Source: Paeniglutamicibacter sulfureus (GTDB lineage Bacteria > Actinomycetota > Actinomycetes > Actinomycetales > Micrococcaceae). From it: a DNA stretch of 64,000 nt. Of the stretch, positions 39,663-53,050 are shown piece by piece. How positions within the stretch are numbered: the first letter of the stretch is position 1; every line of letters begins with the position of its first letter. The position numbers were made by a program, and so were the translations under genes. The DNA is taken from contig NZ_JAULBL010000002.1 in the NCBI RefSeq assembly GCF_030512175.1, positions 2,602,149-2,666,148 of the forward strand, read 5' to 3'. Under the pieces are notes generated by a model that saw only the letters and a list, made by a program, of their open reading frames with translations, ran no database searches and was not told where the DNA came from.

Positions 39663-40952
39663 TCAGTGCCGCCGGGCCGGGGCCAGCGCCCGTCCCACCG
39701 CTTCGATGACGGAGGCGGCCACTTCGTCCTTCGACCCGGAGGCGTGCACCGCGGCGGCGCCGTCGGCGAAGAGGATGGTCACCGAGTTCTCGTCTGTCCC
39801 GAAGGCCAGGTTCTCCCCCACCTCGTTGACGACGAGCATTTCACAGCCCTTGCGCTTCAGCTTCGCCGCCCCGTACTCGAGCACTCCCGCCTCCGCATCG
39901 CCGGTCTCCGCGGCAAAGCCCACGATCAGTTGCGGCAGGTCGCCGGCGCTGCCCGCGGCGGTGCGGTCGGCAACCAGCGTGGCCAGGATGTCCGGGTTGC
40001 GCACCAGGGTGATCACCGGGTCGGCGTGGTCGTCGGACTTCTTGATCTTCGAATCCACGTATTGGGCAGGCCGGAAGTCGGCGACAGCTGCGCTCATGAT
40101 CAGCGCATCCGCGCCTCGGGCGGCCTCGGTGACGGCCACCTGCAGCTGTCGGGCGGTGGAGGCCGTGCTGAGTTCGACGCCGGCAGGAGCCGGCACATCC
40201 ATGTGGGCGGCGATGAAGCGGACGGTGGCGCCGGCGGCCAGTGCTGCCTTGGCCAGGGCGATGCCCTGCCGGCCCGAGGAGCGGTTGCCCAGGTAGCGCA
40301 CGGGGTCCAGCGGCTCGCGGGTGCCTCCGGCAGAAATCGCGACGATCTTCCCGGCCAGCGGAGAGGCGGCCCCTGCCGCCAGGTCCACCGCACCCGCCGC
40401 GTCGGGCAGGGACGCACCCGGCGTTCCTTCCAGATACGGCCCGAGGGCCGCGAAGATGTCCTCGGGCTCGGGGAACCGGCCGGCACCGGAGTCCTTGCCC
40501 GTCAGGCGTCCGACGGCGGGCTCGATCACGTGCACGCCGCGGCTGCGCAGCAGTGCCACGTTGGCGACGGTGGCGGGGTGCTCCCACATTTCGGTGTGCA
40601 TGGCCGGGGCCATGACCACCGGGGCGCCGGTGGCCAGCAGCGTGCCGGTGAGCAGGTCGTTGGCCATCCCGGCGGCGGCCCGTGCCATGACGTCCGCCGT
40701 GGCGGGTGCGATGACCACCAGGTCAGCTTCCTGCCCGAGGCGGACATGGTTGACGGTGTCCACCGCCTCGAAGACGCTGGTGCGCACCGGGCGTCCGCTC
40801 AGCGCCTCCCAGGTCGCAAGGCCAACAAATTCGAGCGAGGCCGCCGTGGGGATGACGTCGACCTGGTGGCCGGCCTCTTTAAACAGCCGTAGCAGCAAAG
40901 CTGCCTTGTAGGCGGCGATCCCTGCGGATACACCTAGGACAATGCGCTTCAC
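39663..40952 (-). CDS. coaBC: Bifunctional phosphopantothenoylcysteine decarboxylase / phosphopantothenate-cysteine ligase
   Basis: Two CoA-biosynthesis steps in one 429-residue protein. The N-terminal CoaC flavoprotein domain begins KRIVLGVSAGIAAYKAALLLRLF and includes the catalytic-region His in VNHVRLGQEADLVVIAPATAD and the PAMHTEMWEHPAT motif. The usual CoaC ACG motif reads GRLTGKDSGAGRFPEP here, without the cysteine, as in other actinobacteria I recall. The C-terminal CoaB domain has the GGTREPLDPVRYLGNRSSG signature and VDSKIKK. I chose the GTG giving VKRIVLG. Next to rpoZ and gmk, a conserved actinobacterial order. Confidence 0.94.
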   Translation of the reverse strand: MKRIVLGVSAGIAAYKAALLLRLFKEAGHQVDVIPTAASLEFVGLATWEALSGRPVRTSVFEAVDTVNHVRLGQEADLVVIAPATADVMARAAAGMANDLLTGTLLATGAPVVMAPAMHTEMWEHPATVANVALLRSRGVHVIEPAVGRLTGKDSGAGRFPEPEDIFAALGPYLEGTPGASLPDAAGAVDLAAGAASPLAGKIVAISAGGTREPLDPVRYLGNRSSGRQGIALAKAALAAGATVRFIAAHMDVPAPAGVELSTASTARQLQVAVTEAARGADALIMSAAVADFRPAQYVDSKIKKSDDHADPVITLVRNPDILATLVADRTAAGSAGDLPQLIVGFAAETGDAEAGVLEYGAAKLKRKGCEMLVVNEVGENLAFGTDENSVTILFADGAAAVHASGSKDEVAASVIEAVGRALAPARRH

Positions 40953-41066
40953 TGCTACCACCGATGCGTTAGTGCGTCGCGCCGGCCCGGGGGTGTGTGG
41001 CCCGTTACGGCCGCATCTCCCGGGTGCGCCGGCACCCACGCGTTGTAATCGTTTGCGGCCGAGTGG

Positions 41067-41330
41067 CTACTCGGCGGCTTCCTCGATCTTCGAGACGTTG
41101 AGCATGCCCTCGTTGATTTCGCGCAGGGCGATGGACAACGGCTTTTCGTTCAGGCGGGTGTCGACCAGCGGGCCGACGTACTCGAAGAGGCCTTCGTGCA
41201 GCTGTGCGTAGTACGCGTTGATCTGGCGTGCGCGCTTGGCGGAGTTGATCACCAAGGCGTACTTCGAATCGGTGGTGGTCAGCAGCGAGTCGATGGACGG
41301 GCTGATGATGCCTTCAAGGTTCGTGTTCAC
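41067..41330 (-). CDS. rpoZ: RNA polymerase omega subunit
   Basis: An 87-residue omega subunit, helping RNA polymerase assembly. It has the conserved block [20 protein letters not shown] and [16 protein letters not shown]. Starts with GTG four nt after a GGAGG site. Between gmk and coaBC as expected. Confidence 0.96.
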   Translation of the reverse strand: MNTNLEGIISPSIDSLLTTTDSKYALVINSAKRARQINAYYAQLHEGLFEYVGPLVDTRLNEKPLSIALREINEGMLNVSKIEEAAE

Positions 41331-41416
41331 GAAGCCTCCAAATAACTAGATGGTGGATCAAGACGTAAGGGGGTACTGCATCCGCCGGGACGCGGCGGGT
41401 CTTGCATAAAAGTTTT

Positions 41417-41995
41417 TTAGCGTGCGTGCGGGGTCAGCCCCATGAGGGTCACCAGCTCGTTTGCGGCCCGCGAAATGTCGTCGTTGACGATGGTCACGTC
41501 AAATTCCGATTCCGCGGCAAGTTCCAGTTTAGCGGTTTCCAGCCGGCGCTGCTGCTCCTCGGGGGTTTCGGTGCCGCGGCCCACAAGTCGGCGCACCAAT
41601 TCCTCCCAGCTGGGAGGGGCCAGGAACACGAATGTCGCGTCCGGCAAATTCTCTTTCACCTGGCGTGCGCCCTGCAGGTCGATCTCCAGCAGCACCCGCT
41701 TCCCCGCGGCCACCGCCTCCTGGACCTTGGTGCGGATGGTGCCGTAGCTGTTCTGGCCGTGCACGACTGCCCACTCGAGCATTTCCCCGTTTTCAACCAG
41801 TTCGCCGAACTTCTCCGGACCCACGAAGAAGTAGTGCACACCGTCGACTTCGCCCGGGCGCGGGTTGCGCGTCGTGGCGGAAACCGAGAGCCACACCTGG
41901 GGATAGTTGTCGCGAATGTAGGTGGAGATCGTTCCCTTCCCTACGGCCGTGGGACCGGCGAGGACTGTGACCGCGGGGTGGGGGCTAACCGTCAT
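41417..41995 (-). CDS. gmk: Guanylate kinase
   Basis: Phosphorylates GMP to GDP. The 192-residue protein has P-loop GPTAVGKGT at 14-22, the GMP-binding segment [22 protein letters not shown], and the lid region [17 protein letters not shown]. Located 11 nt downstream of the mIHF gene, so they are cotranscribed. Confidence 0.96.
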   Translation of the reverse strand: MTVSPHPAVTVLAGPTAVGKGTISTYIRDNYPQVWLSVSATTRNPRPGEVDGVHYFFVGPEKFGELVENGEMLEWAVVHGQNSYGTIRTKVQEAVAAGKRVLLEIDLQGARQVKENLPDATFVFLAPPSWEELVRRLVGRGTETPEEQQRRLETAKLELAAESEFDVTIVNDDISRAANELVTLMGLTPHAR

Positions 41996-42006
41996 GGTGT
42001 GCTTCG

Positions 42007-42342
42007 TTACTCTTTCGTTTTGGGTGGCGATTGCTGGAAATGATCCACCAATGCGATGCGCTGTTTGCGCCCCAGCCCGCGCAGGCGTCGGCTGGGTGAG
42101 ATGCCTAGTCTATCGATAAGCGTGTGGGCGCGGATTTCGCCGACGCCGGGGACCGACTCCAGCAGGTCCATGACCCGCAGTCGTCCGATGGCCTCGTCGT
42201 GGGGAACCAGGTCCAGAAGTTCATTGATGCCCAGCTTGCCGGCGCCGAACTGGTTCTTGATTTCGGCCCGGCGCGTGCGGGCCGCCAACGCCTTTGCCCG
42301 TGCGCGAATACGGTCCTCGTCTGAGAGTTCTCGCAGTACCAT
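42007..42342 (-). CDS. ihfA-like (mihF): Integration host factor, actinobacterial type (mIHF)
   Basis: A 111-residue nucleoid-associated protein unique to actinobacteria. It bends DNA with a helix-two-turn-helix and is unrelated to the enterobacterial IHF. The sequence [36 protein letters not shown] followed by [21 protein letters not shown] is the family signature. I chose the ATG reading [11 protein letters not shown]; the frame is open back to 42429. First gene of the mIHF-gmk-rpoZ-coaBC-metK-priA cluster and separated from the pyr operon by a strong terminator. Confidence 0.92.
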   Translation of the reverse strand: MVLRELSDEDRIRARAKALAARTRRAEIKNQFGAGKLGINELLDLVPHDEAIGRLRVMDLLESVPGVGEIRAHTLIDRLGISPSRRLRGLGRKQRIALVDHFQQSPPKTKE

Positions 42343-42663
42343 GCCTTTTGCCGCCGTTCCATCTATTGGGTCAAGCACCAGGGCAACAAGCCCTGAACTG
42401 AAGATAACTAATGATGGGCCTCGATGCAATGGTTAATCGCGCTGTGGCTACCGCAAATGCGTGAACGAGTGGCAAATTCCGGTCGTGGGGCGGGTTACCG
42501 GGACACGGGTGTAAGCAAGATCATCCCGCAATCTTCTCCCGGGGTCCGATGCGCGCCCCACATGCACCGATGTGCCACTCGCCCGGCGCCGGGACGGATC
42601 AGGCCACGGCCGGGTCTGGCCTGGCCGTTTCGCCCGTCCCCGAGGTGCCCCGAAGTGGACGAC
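42343..42663. other. Intergenic region upstream of the mIHF gene
   Basis: About 320 nt without a gene, expected to hold the promoter of the mIHF-gmk-rpoZ cluster. The sequence CTTGACCCAATAGATGG near 42365 on the minus strand resembles promoter elements, but I cannot assign a clear -35/-10 pair. Confidence 0.35.
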
Positions 42664-42707
42664 AATGCCCCCGGCGCGACCCCCTTGGGGGGTGCGCCGG
42701 GGGCATT
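42664..42707 (-). terminator. Terminator of the pyr operon
   Basis: AATGCCCCCGGCGC pairs with GCGCCGGGGGCATT (14 bp), with an inner hairpin of Cs and Gs; 39 nt after the pyrF stop. Confidence 0.9.
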
Positions 42708-42745
42708 GACCTGGTACCGATGCCGGTTGCAGGGGCGTCCCGTGG

Positions 42746-43601
42746 CTAGAGCAGCGAATCCCGGGTTGCCGCGGCGGCGTCGCGCAGGGCTCCGGCGTCG
42801 GGACCGGCCTTGAGTACGTCGCGGCTGGAGGTGCCGAGCACCTGCGGCCAGAACGCGCCGAACGACGCCTTCATGTCCGCACCCGTTGCGCCCTGGGCGC
42901 CGAGGCCCGGTGCCAGGATCGGGGCGTTGGAGGCGGCCAGGTCGATGCCCAGCTCCTCCAATGCCGCGCCCACGGTGGCGCCGATGACCAGTCCGGTGGA
43001 CCCGAACGGGGTCGCGCCGGCATTCTCGGCGGCCACCTGTCCGATGATGCCCTTGGCCACGGAGTCGGCGCCGCCGACGTGCTGCACGGACTTGCCTTCC
43101 GGGTTGGAGGTCAGGCCCAGGACGAACACGCCGCGGCCGGTGGCCGCAGCGAGGTCAAGGGCGGGGCGCAGCGACTCGTAGCCCAGGTACGGGCTCAGCG
43201 TCACGGCATCGGCAGCCAGCGGGCTGCCCTCCCCCAGCCAGGCATCCGCGTAGGCGGCCATGGTGGAGCCGATGTCCCCGCGCTTGGCGTCGGCGATGGA
43301 CAGGACGTGGCCCTGGGCGCACAGCGCCAGGGTTTCCTCCAGCACCGCCAGGCCGCGCGAGCCGTGGCGTTCGTACAGCGCCACCTGCGGCTTGAGGGCC
43401 GCGACGTGCCCGGCCAGGGCCTCGACGACGGAAAGCGAGAAGCTGCGCAGCCCGTGCACGTCATCCCCCAGCCCCCAGGCCGCCAGCAGGCCGGGGTGCG
43501 GGTCGATGCCCACGCACAGCGGACCGTGCTCGGCCATGGCAGCCGCAAGCCGCTGCCCGAAGGGGGCGCGGGCGGCAGCCGCGGCCGCCCGCGCTTCGGC
43601 G

Positions 43602-43618
<17 letters not shown>
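42746..43618 (-). CDS. pyrF: Orotidine 5'-phosphate decarboxylase
   Basis: Last step of UMP synthesis. The 290-residue protein is of the longer actinobacterial type, with [17 protein letters not shown] at the N-terminus, the catalytic [24 protein letters not shown], and the C-terminal [21 protein letters not shown] phosphate loop. The start lies 17 nt inside carB, or 8 nt inside if the fourth-codon ATG is used. Last gene of the pyr operon. Confidence 0.95.
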
Positions 43619-46945
<3,327 letters not shown>

Positions 46946-46946
<1 letters not shown>

Positions 46947-48139
46947 TACTTCTCTCCCTGGGTGGATGCGGTGGCGGCGGTGTTCTTGGCCGCGCGCATG
47001 TTGGTGATGAACCTGTCGAACAGGTGGCTGGCGTCGTGGGGTCCGGAGGCCGCCTCGGGGTGGTACTGCACCGAGAAGGCGGGGATGTCCAGGCAGGCCA
47101 GGCCCTCGACGACGGAGTCGTTGAGCGAGATGTGGGACACCTCGACGCGGCCGAAGCGCTCCAGCGGGGCGTTTGCTGCGCCCTCGCGGGGTGCGTCGAC
47201 GGCGAAGCCGTGGTTCTGGCTGGTGATTTCCACCTTGCCGGTGGCCTTGTCGAGCACCGGCTGGTTGATGCCGCGGTGGCCGAAGCGCAGCTTGTAGGTG
47301 CCGTAGCCCAGGGCGCGGCCCAGGATCTGGTTGCCGAAGCAGATGCCGAAGTACGGGATCTTCGCGTCGAGCACCTGGCGGACCAGTTCCACCTGGGTGG
47401 CTGCCGTGGCCGGGTCGCCGGGGCCGTTGGAGATGAACACGCCGTCGGCGCCGAGGGCCGCCACGTCCTCGAAGGTGGCGTTGTGCGGCAGCACGTGGAC
47501 GCGCACCCCGCGCTCGGCGAAGCGCTGCGGGGTCATCGACTTGATGCCCAGGTCGATCGCGGCGATGGAGAACAGTGGTTCTCCGGCGAAACCGTGGTCC
47601 TTGGGCTCGACGGTGTATGCCTCCTTGGTGGAGACCAGTGCGGAGAGGTTCTGTCCCTCCATGGACGGCTGGGCATTCACTGCCGCCACCAGCTCTTCCA
47701 CGGACGCCTTGGCGGCGTCGCCGGAGAAGATGCCGGACTTCATGGCGCCGCGGTCGCGCAGGTGGCGGGTCAGTGCTCGTGTATCGACCTGCTGGATTCC
47801 CACGACGTCGTAGGCCCGCAGTTCCTCGTCCAGGGTGCGCTGGGCGCGCCAGTTCGAGGGGCGGCGCGCGGCGTCGCGGACCACGTAGCCGGCGGCCCAG
47901 ATGCGGTTCGATTCGGCGTCGTCGTCGTTGACCCCGGTGTTGCCGATGTGCGGGAAGGTCTGCACGATGATCTGGCGGGCGTAGGAGGGGTCGGTGAGGG
48001 TCTCCTGGTAGCCGGACATGCCGGTGGAGAAGACCGCTTCGCCCAAGGCGGTGCCGATGGCGCCGTAGCTACGGCCGCGGAAAACCCGTCCGTCTTCGAG
48101 CACCAAGAGGGCTTGCTCGGTTCCCTGTACTGCTGTCAC
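46946..48139 (-). CDS. carA: Carbamoyl-phosphate synthase small subunit
   Basis: Glutaminase subunit that supplies ammonia to CarB. 397 residues: the CarA N-terminal domain ([37 protein letters not shown]) and a class I glutamine amidotransferase domain with nucleophile Cys in [16 protein letters not shown] (around residue 275) and the catalytic His/Glu in [12 protein letters not shown]. Its ATG overlaps the preceding membrane-protein stop by 4 nt. Confidence 0.97.
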
Positions 48140-48693
48140 TGGTTTTCCTTTGTTTCGGCGGGTGGTTGCGTGTCGTTGGTTCCGGTGCCTGCCAGCGCGG
48201 CGATCCGCGCGGCGAGGTCCGGGAGTTCTTGGTGGTAGCGGGGGCGGAAGCCGGTGTCCACGGCCATGGTGCCCAGCATCCAGCTGATGACCAGCAGGCC
48301 GTCCTTCTCCACGAATTTCCCTGCCATGCCGCTGGCCCGGGAAACCCCGGTCAGGTCGTGGGCGGGGATGAAGAGGTCGGATGCCCCGCGGCGGGCCAGC
48401 AGCACGCCGGCAGCGTGGATGGACAGGTCCGCGTTGGTGCGGATGCCCAGCCGATGCGCGGCGATGCGGTCAAGCCAGTCCCCGGCCGTGGTGGTGCACA
48501 CGTAGATGCCCTCGGCACTGTCCCCGAGCTGCGCGCCCAGGGCGGGGGCGCCGTCGGCGTCCTCGGGAACCGGGCCCGGCGCCGGCACGGATGCCTGGCG
48601 GCGCAGGCGGTTGCGCCAACCCAGCAGGATCAGCGCCACCATCAGCACCACGATCGCCAGGGTGATGACCACGGCTGCGGTGTACTGGCCCAT
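48136..48693 (-). CDS. Membrane protein of the pyrimidine operon (PH-like domain)
   Basis: A 185-residue protein with one N-terminal membrane helix ([21 protein letters not shown]) and a cytoplasmic domain of the bacterial PH-like type ([43 protein letters not shown]...[32 protein letters not shown]). A protein like this sits between pyrC and carA throughout the actinobacteria (for example Rv1382 in Mycobacterium tuberculosis) and its role is unknown. Overlap with carA and zero gap to pyrC imply coexpression, so a role in nucleotide metabolism or its membrane anchoring is an inference from context only. Confidence 0.85.
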   Translation of the reverse strand: MGQYTAAVVITLAIVVLMVALILLGWRNRLRRQASVPAPGPVPEDADGAPALGAQLGDSAEGIYVCTTTAGDWLDRIAAHRLGIRTNADLSIHAAGVLLARRGASDLFIPAHDLTGVSRASGMAGKFVEKDGLLVISWMLGTMAVDTGFRPRYHQELPDLAARIAALAGTGTNDTQPPAETKENQ

Positions 48694-50028
48694 CTAGGCG
48701 GCCTCGGTGGGCCGCGGGGTGTTCAAAGCTCCGCGCAGCACCGTGGGGTGGCCGTGGAAGAACACCGCGGTGACCTTGCCCGGGAGCGTGAGTCCCTTGA
48801 ACGGGGAGTTCCGACCCTTGGTGGCCATCGCGAACGGGTCGACAACCCAGCGCGCGTCGGCATCCACGATGGTGATGTTGGCGGGTTCGCCCACGGCCAG
48901 CTCGCGGCCCTGGTCGGCGACGCGGCCGATGGCCGCCGGGGCGGTGGAGGTGATGCGGGCGAAGTCGGCCCAGGTGATCATGCCGGTTTCGATCATGGTG
49001 TGCTGCACCACCGAGAGCGCGGTTTCCAGGCCGGTCATGCCCATGGCCGCGGCGGCCCACTCGCATTCCTTGGCCTCGGAGGGGTGCGGTGCGTGGTCGG
49101 TGCCGATGACGTCGATGGTGCCGTCGGCCAGTCCGGCGCGCAGCGCCATGACGTCTGCCTCGGCCCGCAGCGGCGGGTTGACCTTGTAGACCGGGTCGTA
49201 GCTCTTGACCAGTTCGTCGGTGAGCAGCAGGTGGTGCGGGGTGACCTCGGCGGTGACATTGACCCCGCGGGACTTGGCCCAGCGGATGATTTCCACGGAC
49301 CCGGCGGTGGAGACGTGGCAGATGTGCAGGCGGGAGCCCACGTGTTCGGCCAACAGCACGTCGCGGGCGATGATCGACTCCTCGGCAACGGCCGGCCAGC
49401 CGGCCAGGCCGAGCACGGCGGAGACCTCGCCCTCGTTCATCTGGGCCCCCTCGGTGAGCCGGGGTTCCTGGGCGTGCTGGGCGACGACACCGTCGAAGGC
49501 CTTCACGTATTCCAGGGCGCGGCGCATGATCAGCGGGTCGAAGACGCAGATGCCGTCGTCGGAGAAGACGCGGACCTGCGCGCGGGAGTCGGCCATTGCG
49601 CCGATTTCCGAGAGTTGGTCACCGGCCAGGCCCACGGTGACAGCACCGACGGGGCGCACATCGACCCAGCCCGAACGCTTGCCCAGCGACCAGACCTGCT
49701 CGACGACCCCGGCGGTGTCCGCCACGGGGTTGGAGTTGGCCATGGCGTGCACGGCGGTGAAGCCGCCCAATGCGGCGGCGCGCGTGCCGGTTTCCACGGT
49801 CTCGGCGTCCTCGCGGCCGGGTTCGCGCAGGTGCGTGTGCACATCGACCAGGCCCGGCAGGGCGATCTGGCCGGCGGCCTCGATGACCGTGGCGGTGGCG
49901 GCCGCTGCGTGCGTTGCGGCGTCGGTGCCGAGGGCGACGATGACGCCGTCCTGGATCAGGATGTCGCTGGCTTCGTGGCCCAGCGGCTTGGCGCCGCGGA
50001 TGAGATAGGCATTGGTGGTGGTGCTCAT
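48694..50028 (-). CDS. pyrC: Dihydroorotase
   Basis: Cyclises carbamoyl aspartate to dihydroorotate. The 444-residue amidohydrolase has the metal motif DVHTHLREPGREDAET, HICHVSTAGSVEII, the second-shell TAEVTPHHLLLTDE, and the catalytic Asp in DVIGTDHAPHP. It is of the class I (larger) type found in Gram-positives. 31 nt downstream of pyrB. Confidence 0.96.
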   Translation of the reverse strand: MSTTTNAYLIRGAKPLGHEASDILIQDGVIVALGTDAATHAAAATATVIEAAGQIALPGLVDVHTHLREPGREDAETVETGTRAAALGGFTAVHAMANSNPVADTAGVVEQVWSLGKRSGWVDVRPVGAVTVGLAGDQLSEIGAMADSRAQVRVFSDDGICVFDPLIMRRALEYVKAFDGVVAQHAQEPRLTEGAQMNEGEVSAVLGLAGWPAVAEESIIARDVLLAEHVGSRLHICHVSTAGSVEIIRWAKSRGVNVTAEVTPHHLLLTDELVKSYDPVYKVNPPLRAEADVMALRAGLADGTIDVIGTDHAPHPSEAKECEWAAAAMGMTGLETALSVVQHTMIETGMITWADFARITSTAPAAIGRVADQGRELAVGEPANITIVDADARWVVDPFAMATKGRNSPFKGLTLPGKVTAVFFHGHPTVLRGALNTPRPTEAA

Positions 50029-50059
50029 GAGGATTGGCTCCCGTTTCTTGACAAGTTCT

Positions 50060-51040
50060 TTAGAGGCCGGCGGGACGCTGCTGGTCCCCCGATAGCAATA
50101 GGTACAGCACGGCCATGCGCACCGCGACGCCGTTGGCCACCTGGGCCAGCACCGTGGAACGCGGCGAGTCGGCGGCCGCCGAGGAGATTTCCAGGCCGCG
50201 GTTCATCGGGCCCGGGTGCATGATGATGGTCTCGGTCCCGGGTTGGGCGTCGAGCGCCGCCAGCCGGGCGTCGTCGAAGCCCCAGAGGCGCGAGTATTCG
50301 CGGGTGTTGGGGAAGAAGGAATCATGCATCCGCTCGCCCTGCACGCGCAGCATCATCACCGCGTCGACGCCGCCGGCCAGCGTGGCATCCAGGTCGTAGC
50401 TGATGGTGCACGGCCAGGCGTGCGAGCCGTGCGGCAGCAGGGTCGGCGGGGCCACCATGGTGACCTCGGCGCCCAGGGTGCGCAGCAGCCAGAGGTTGGA
50501 GCGGGCGACCCGGGAGTGCAGGATGTCCCCGACGATGGCGATCTTCATGCCGGCCAGGTCGGCCCCGAGCGAGCCCTCACCGCGGACCTTGGACCAGTGG
50601 GCGCGCAGCGTGAACGCGTCGAGCAGTGCCTGGGTGGGGTGTTCGTGGGTGCCGTCCCCGGCGTTGACCACCGGTGCGTCAATCCAGTCGGTGGCGGCCA
50701 GGCGGGCCGGGGCCCCGGAGGCGCCGTGGCGGATGACCACCGCGTCCGCGCCGATGGCCTGCAGGGTCTGTGCGGTGTCCTTGAGCGATTCGCCCTTGGA
50801 AACCGAGGAGCCCTTCGCGGAGAAGTTGATCACGTCGGCGCTCAGGCGCTTGGCAGCGGCCTCGAAGGAGATGCGGGTGCGGGTGGAGTCCTCGAAGAAG
50901 AGGTTGACCACGGTGCGGCCGCGCAGCGCCGGAAGCTTCTTGACCTCGCGGGTGCCCACGGCGGCCATTTCCTCGGCGATGTCAAGGATGCGGATCGCGT
51001 CGGCGCGCGAGAGATCAACGGTGGAGAGCAGATGTTTCAT
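50060..51040 (-). CDS. pyrB: Aspartate carbamoyltransferase catalytic subunit
   Basis: Condenses carbamoyl phosphate with aspartate. The 326-residue protein has the carbamoyl-phosphate motif [24 protein letters not shown] and [12 protein letters not shown]. No regulatory subunit PyrI is present, as expected for this clade. Start overlaps the pyrR stop by 4 nt (ATGA). Confidence 0.97.
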   Translation of the reverse strand: MKHLLSTVDLSRADAIRILDIAEEMAAVGTREVKKLPALRGRTVVNLFFEDSTRTRISFEAAAKRLSADVINFSAKGSSVSKGESLKDTAQTLQAIGADAVVIRHGASGAPARLAATDWIDAPVVNAGDGTHEHPTQALLDAFTLRAHWSKVRGEGSLGADLAGMKIAIVGDILHSRVARSNLWLLRTLGAEVTMVAPPTLLPHGSHAWPCTISYDLDATLAGGVDAVMMLRVQGERMHDSFFPNTREYSRLWGFDDARLAALDAQPGTETIIMHPGPMNRGLEISSAAADSPRSTVLAQVANGVAVRMAVLYLLLSGDQQRPAGL

Positions 51041-51627
51041 GCGTGGGCCTCGATGACGACCTCGTTGTTGTTCTCCCCGTCGACCTCGGAAAGGTGCACG
51101 CGCACCTTTTCGGTGGTCGCGGTGGGAAGGTTCTTGCCGACGTGGTCGGCGCGGATGGGAAGTTCACGGTGGCCGCGGTCAACCAGCACCGCCAGGCGGA
51201 CGATGCGCGGGCGGCCCAGGTCGGCGATGGCGTCCAGCGCGGCGCGGATGGTGCGTCCGGAGTACAGCACGTCATCGACCAGCACCACGACCTTGTCGTC
51301 GATGCCGCCGGCCGGAAGGCGCGTGGGCACCGGGGTGCGGGTGGTGGAGTGGCGGAGGTCGTCGCGGTACATCGTCACGTCGAGCTGTCCGGTGATTGCG
51401 GCTGCGTCCAGGCCCGGCTCGGTGGCACTGATGCGCTGCGCCAACCGCTGGGCCAGGGGGAAGCCGCGGGAGGGAATGCCCAGGAGCACCAGGTCTGCCG
51501 TTCCCTTGTTCGCCTCGATGATTTCGTGGGCGATGCGGGTGATGACCCGATCGATGTCTTCGCTGGAGAGGACAATCCGGGCACTGACGGGCGCCGTGGC
51601 ACGGGCATGGTTCTGCTCGTTGCTCAT
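51037..51627 (-). CDS. pyrR: PyrR bifunctional regulator / uracil phosphoribosyltransferase
   Basis: A 196-residue RNA-binding regulator that senses UMP/UTP and also has uracil phosphoribosyltransferase activity. The PRPP-binding motif [21 protein letters not shown] and the PyrR-type N-terminus ([23 protein letters not shown]) are clear. I chose the ATG reading MSNEQNHAR because a perfect AAGGAGG lies 6 nt upstream; the frame remains open far upstream but into the divergent gene. First gene of the operon pyrR-pyrB-pyrC-membrane protein-carA-carB-pyrF. A PyrR-type RNA loop lies directly before its Shine-Dalgarno. Confidence 0.96.
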   Translation of the reverse strand: MSNEQNHARATAPVSARIVLSSEDIDRVITRIAHEIIEANKGTADLVLLGIPSRGFPLAQRLAQRISATEPGLDAAAITGQLDVTMYRDDLRHSTTRTPVPTRLPAGGIDDKVVVLVDDVLYSGRTIRAALDAIADLGRPRIVRLAVLVDRGHRELPIRADHVGKNLPTATTEKVRVHLSEVDGENNNEVVIEAHA

Positions 51628-51642
51628 GTGCGGCCTCCTTCC

Positions 51643-51658
51643 CCGCCTCACTGGACGG
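51643..51658 (-). promoter_or_regulatory. PyrR-binding RNA loop abutting the pyrR ribosome-binding site
   Basis: On the minus strand CCGTCCAGTGAGGCGG: a GTCCAGTGAGGC core that fits the PyrR recognition sequence ARUCCNGNGAGGYU (its outermost bases differ), closed by a short CCG/CGG stem. The AAGGAGG Shine-Dalgarno begins 3 nt after it (51640-51634), so bound PyrR could block translation of pyrR and the coupled pyrB. Confidence 0.75.
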
Positions 51659-51683
51659 AATTTAAAGGTTGCTTGCTCCATCA

Positions 51684-51694
51684 AAATTAGCACA
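51684..51694 (-). promoter_or_regulatory. Possible pyrR operon promoter -10
   Basis: TGTGCTAATTT on the minus strand resembles an extended -10 element and would give a leader of roughly 50 nt containing the PyrR loop. Tentative. Confidence 0.35.
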
Positions 51695-51721
51695 GCGGGT
51701 GCTCCACGTAGGATTTGAGAC

Positions 51722-52945
51722 ATGCGCGTTACCTCACAGCCCCCGGAGCCCTCCCCCAACCCCGCACTGCACGATCCATGGACCGGCAGCGCCGCCCCGG
51801 GCTCCATGCCCTTCCAGCCGCGGCCCGGCGGCGCCCCGCCAACCCGCCCCGGGGGCGTCGTCACGCTGGCCCTGGTGGTGTGCACGGCAGTGCTGTTGGC
51901 CGTCGCCTGGTTCCTCTCCGGGGTCTTCGGATCCGGCACGGTGCTGTGGCTCGGCGCCCTGGCGATGGTCCCCCTGGCACTATGCCTGCTGGGGCTGCGC
52001 TGGGTGGATCGCTGGGATCCGGAACCGCGCGCACTGTTGGCCCTGGGCCTGTTGTGGGGCGCGGGCGCCTCGGTGGCCGGGTCGCTGCTGGTGGGAGACG
52101 TGTTCATGGAGCTGTTCTTCGACCCGGCCGGACGGCTTGGGATGGACCTCTTCGGCGCGGTGGTGCAGGCGCCGATCGTGGAGGAGCTGGCCAAGGGCGC
52201 CGGTGTGCTGCTGATCTTCTGGATCAACCGCGCGCATTTCGACGGGCCCATTGACGGGATTGTCTACGGCGGCATTGTCGGCGCCGGCTTCGCGTTCACC
52301 GAGAACATCCTCTACTTCGGCTCCAGCTATGCCGAACCCGGGGCGCCGGGCGAACTGGCAACGGTTTTTGTGCTGCGCGGGCTCTTCTCCCCCTTCGCCC
52401 ACGTGATGTTCACCGCCTGGACGGGTTTTGCCCTGGGGCTGTGCGCCGAACGCGGCAGGCGGGGCAGGTGGCCGCTGTATCTGCTGATGGGCCTTGTCCC
52501 GGCGATGATCGGGCACTTCCTCTGGAACGGCGGGGTTGGCATCTTCTTCGCCGACTTCCTAAGCTTCTATTTCCTGTTGCAGGTTCCCCTGTTCATGGCC
52601 GCCGTGGTCGCCGTGGTGCTGTTGCAGCGGGCCGAGCGGAAGCTGACGCTGCGGCGCCTTGCCGACTACCGGGATGCCGGGTGGTTCACCGACGCGGAGG
52701 TCGAGATGTTTGCCACTCCCGCGGGCCGGCGCCGGGCCAGGCAATGGGCGGCAGGAATCGGCCGGAGCCGCCACATGAAGCAGTTCACCACCACCGCGAT
52801 GAACCTTGCCGCGGTTCGCCAGCGGATCGTTGCAGGCCACGGCTCCGGAACGGACCTGGCCCGCGAGACTGCGCTGCTGCACCAATCCCACCGGCAACGG
52901 GCACAGCTGCTCATCGGCCCATTCTCCGGGTCCGCGGGACGGTAA
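51722..52945 (+). CDS. PrsW family intramembrane metalloprotease
   Basis: A 407-residue polytopic membrane protein. After a Pro-rich cytoplasmic N-terminus there are about eight helices, starting near [20 protein letters not shown]. The PrsW catalytic motifs are present: [11 protein letters not shown] (Glu-Glu at about 154-155), [23 protein letters not shown] and GHFLWNGG, which supply the acidic and His metal ligands. In Bacillus PrsW cleaves the anti-sigma factor RsiW; no anti-sigma gene is adjacent here, so the substrate is unknown. The basic C-terminal tail (about 100 residues) is cytoplasmic. Divergent from pyrR and inserted in an otherwise conserved nusB-pyrR neighbourhood. Confidence 0.88.
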   Translation: MRVTSQPPEPSPNPALHDPWTGSAAPGSMPFQPRPGGAPPTRPGGVVTLALVVCTAVLLAVAWFLSGVFGSGTVLWLGALAMVPLALCLLGLRWVDRWDPEPRALLALGLLWGAGASVAGSLLVGDVFMELFFDPAGRLGMDLFGAVVQAPIVEELAKGAGVLLIFWINRAHFDGPIDGIVYGGIVGAGFAFTENILYFGSSYAEPGAPGELATVFVLRGLFSPFAHVMFTAWTGFALGLCAERGRRGRWPLYLLMGLVPAMIGHFLWNGGVGIFFADFLSFYFLLQVPLFMAAVVAVVLLQRAERKLTLRRLADYRDAGWFTDAEVEMFATPAGRRRARQWAAGIGRSRHMKQFTTTAMNLAAVRQRIVAGHGSGTDLARETALLHQSHRQRAQLLIGPFSGSAGR

Positions 52946-52954
52946 CCGGGGAAC

Positions 52955-53000
52955 GGGAAAGGCGGTGGATGCCCGGGCATCCACCGCCGCCATTTCCCGG
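52955..53000. terminator. Bidirectional terminator with a perfect 28-bp palindrome
   Basis: GGCGGTGGATGCCC followed directly by GGGCATCCACCGCC (52961-52988), with outer GGGAAA/TTTCCC pairing. Lies between the convergent protease gene and the transporter operon. Confidence 0.85.
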
Positions 53001-53050
53001 GCCCACCCGGCTTCTCCCACGCCTCTGGACGTCCGGCATGCGGCGTCTGG

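Noticed and set aside
51037-52251. A 404-residue fusion upstream of pyrR
   Set aside because: The extra N-terminal part is antisense to the PrsW gene; the ATG with AAGGAGG at 51627 begins a normal PyrR.
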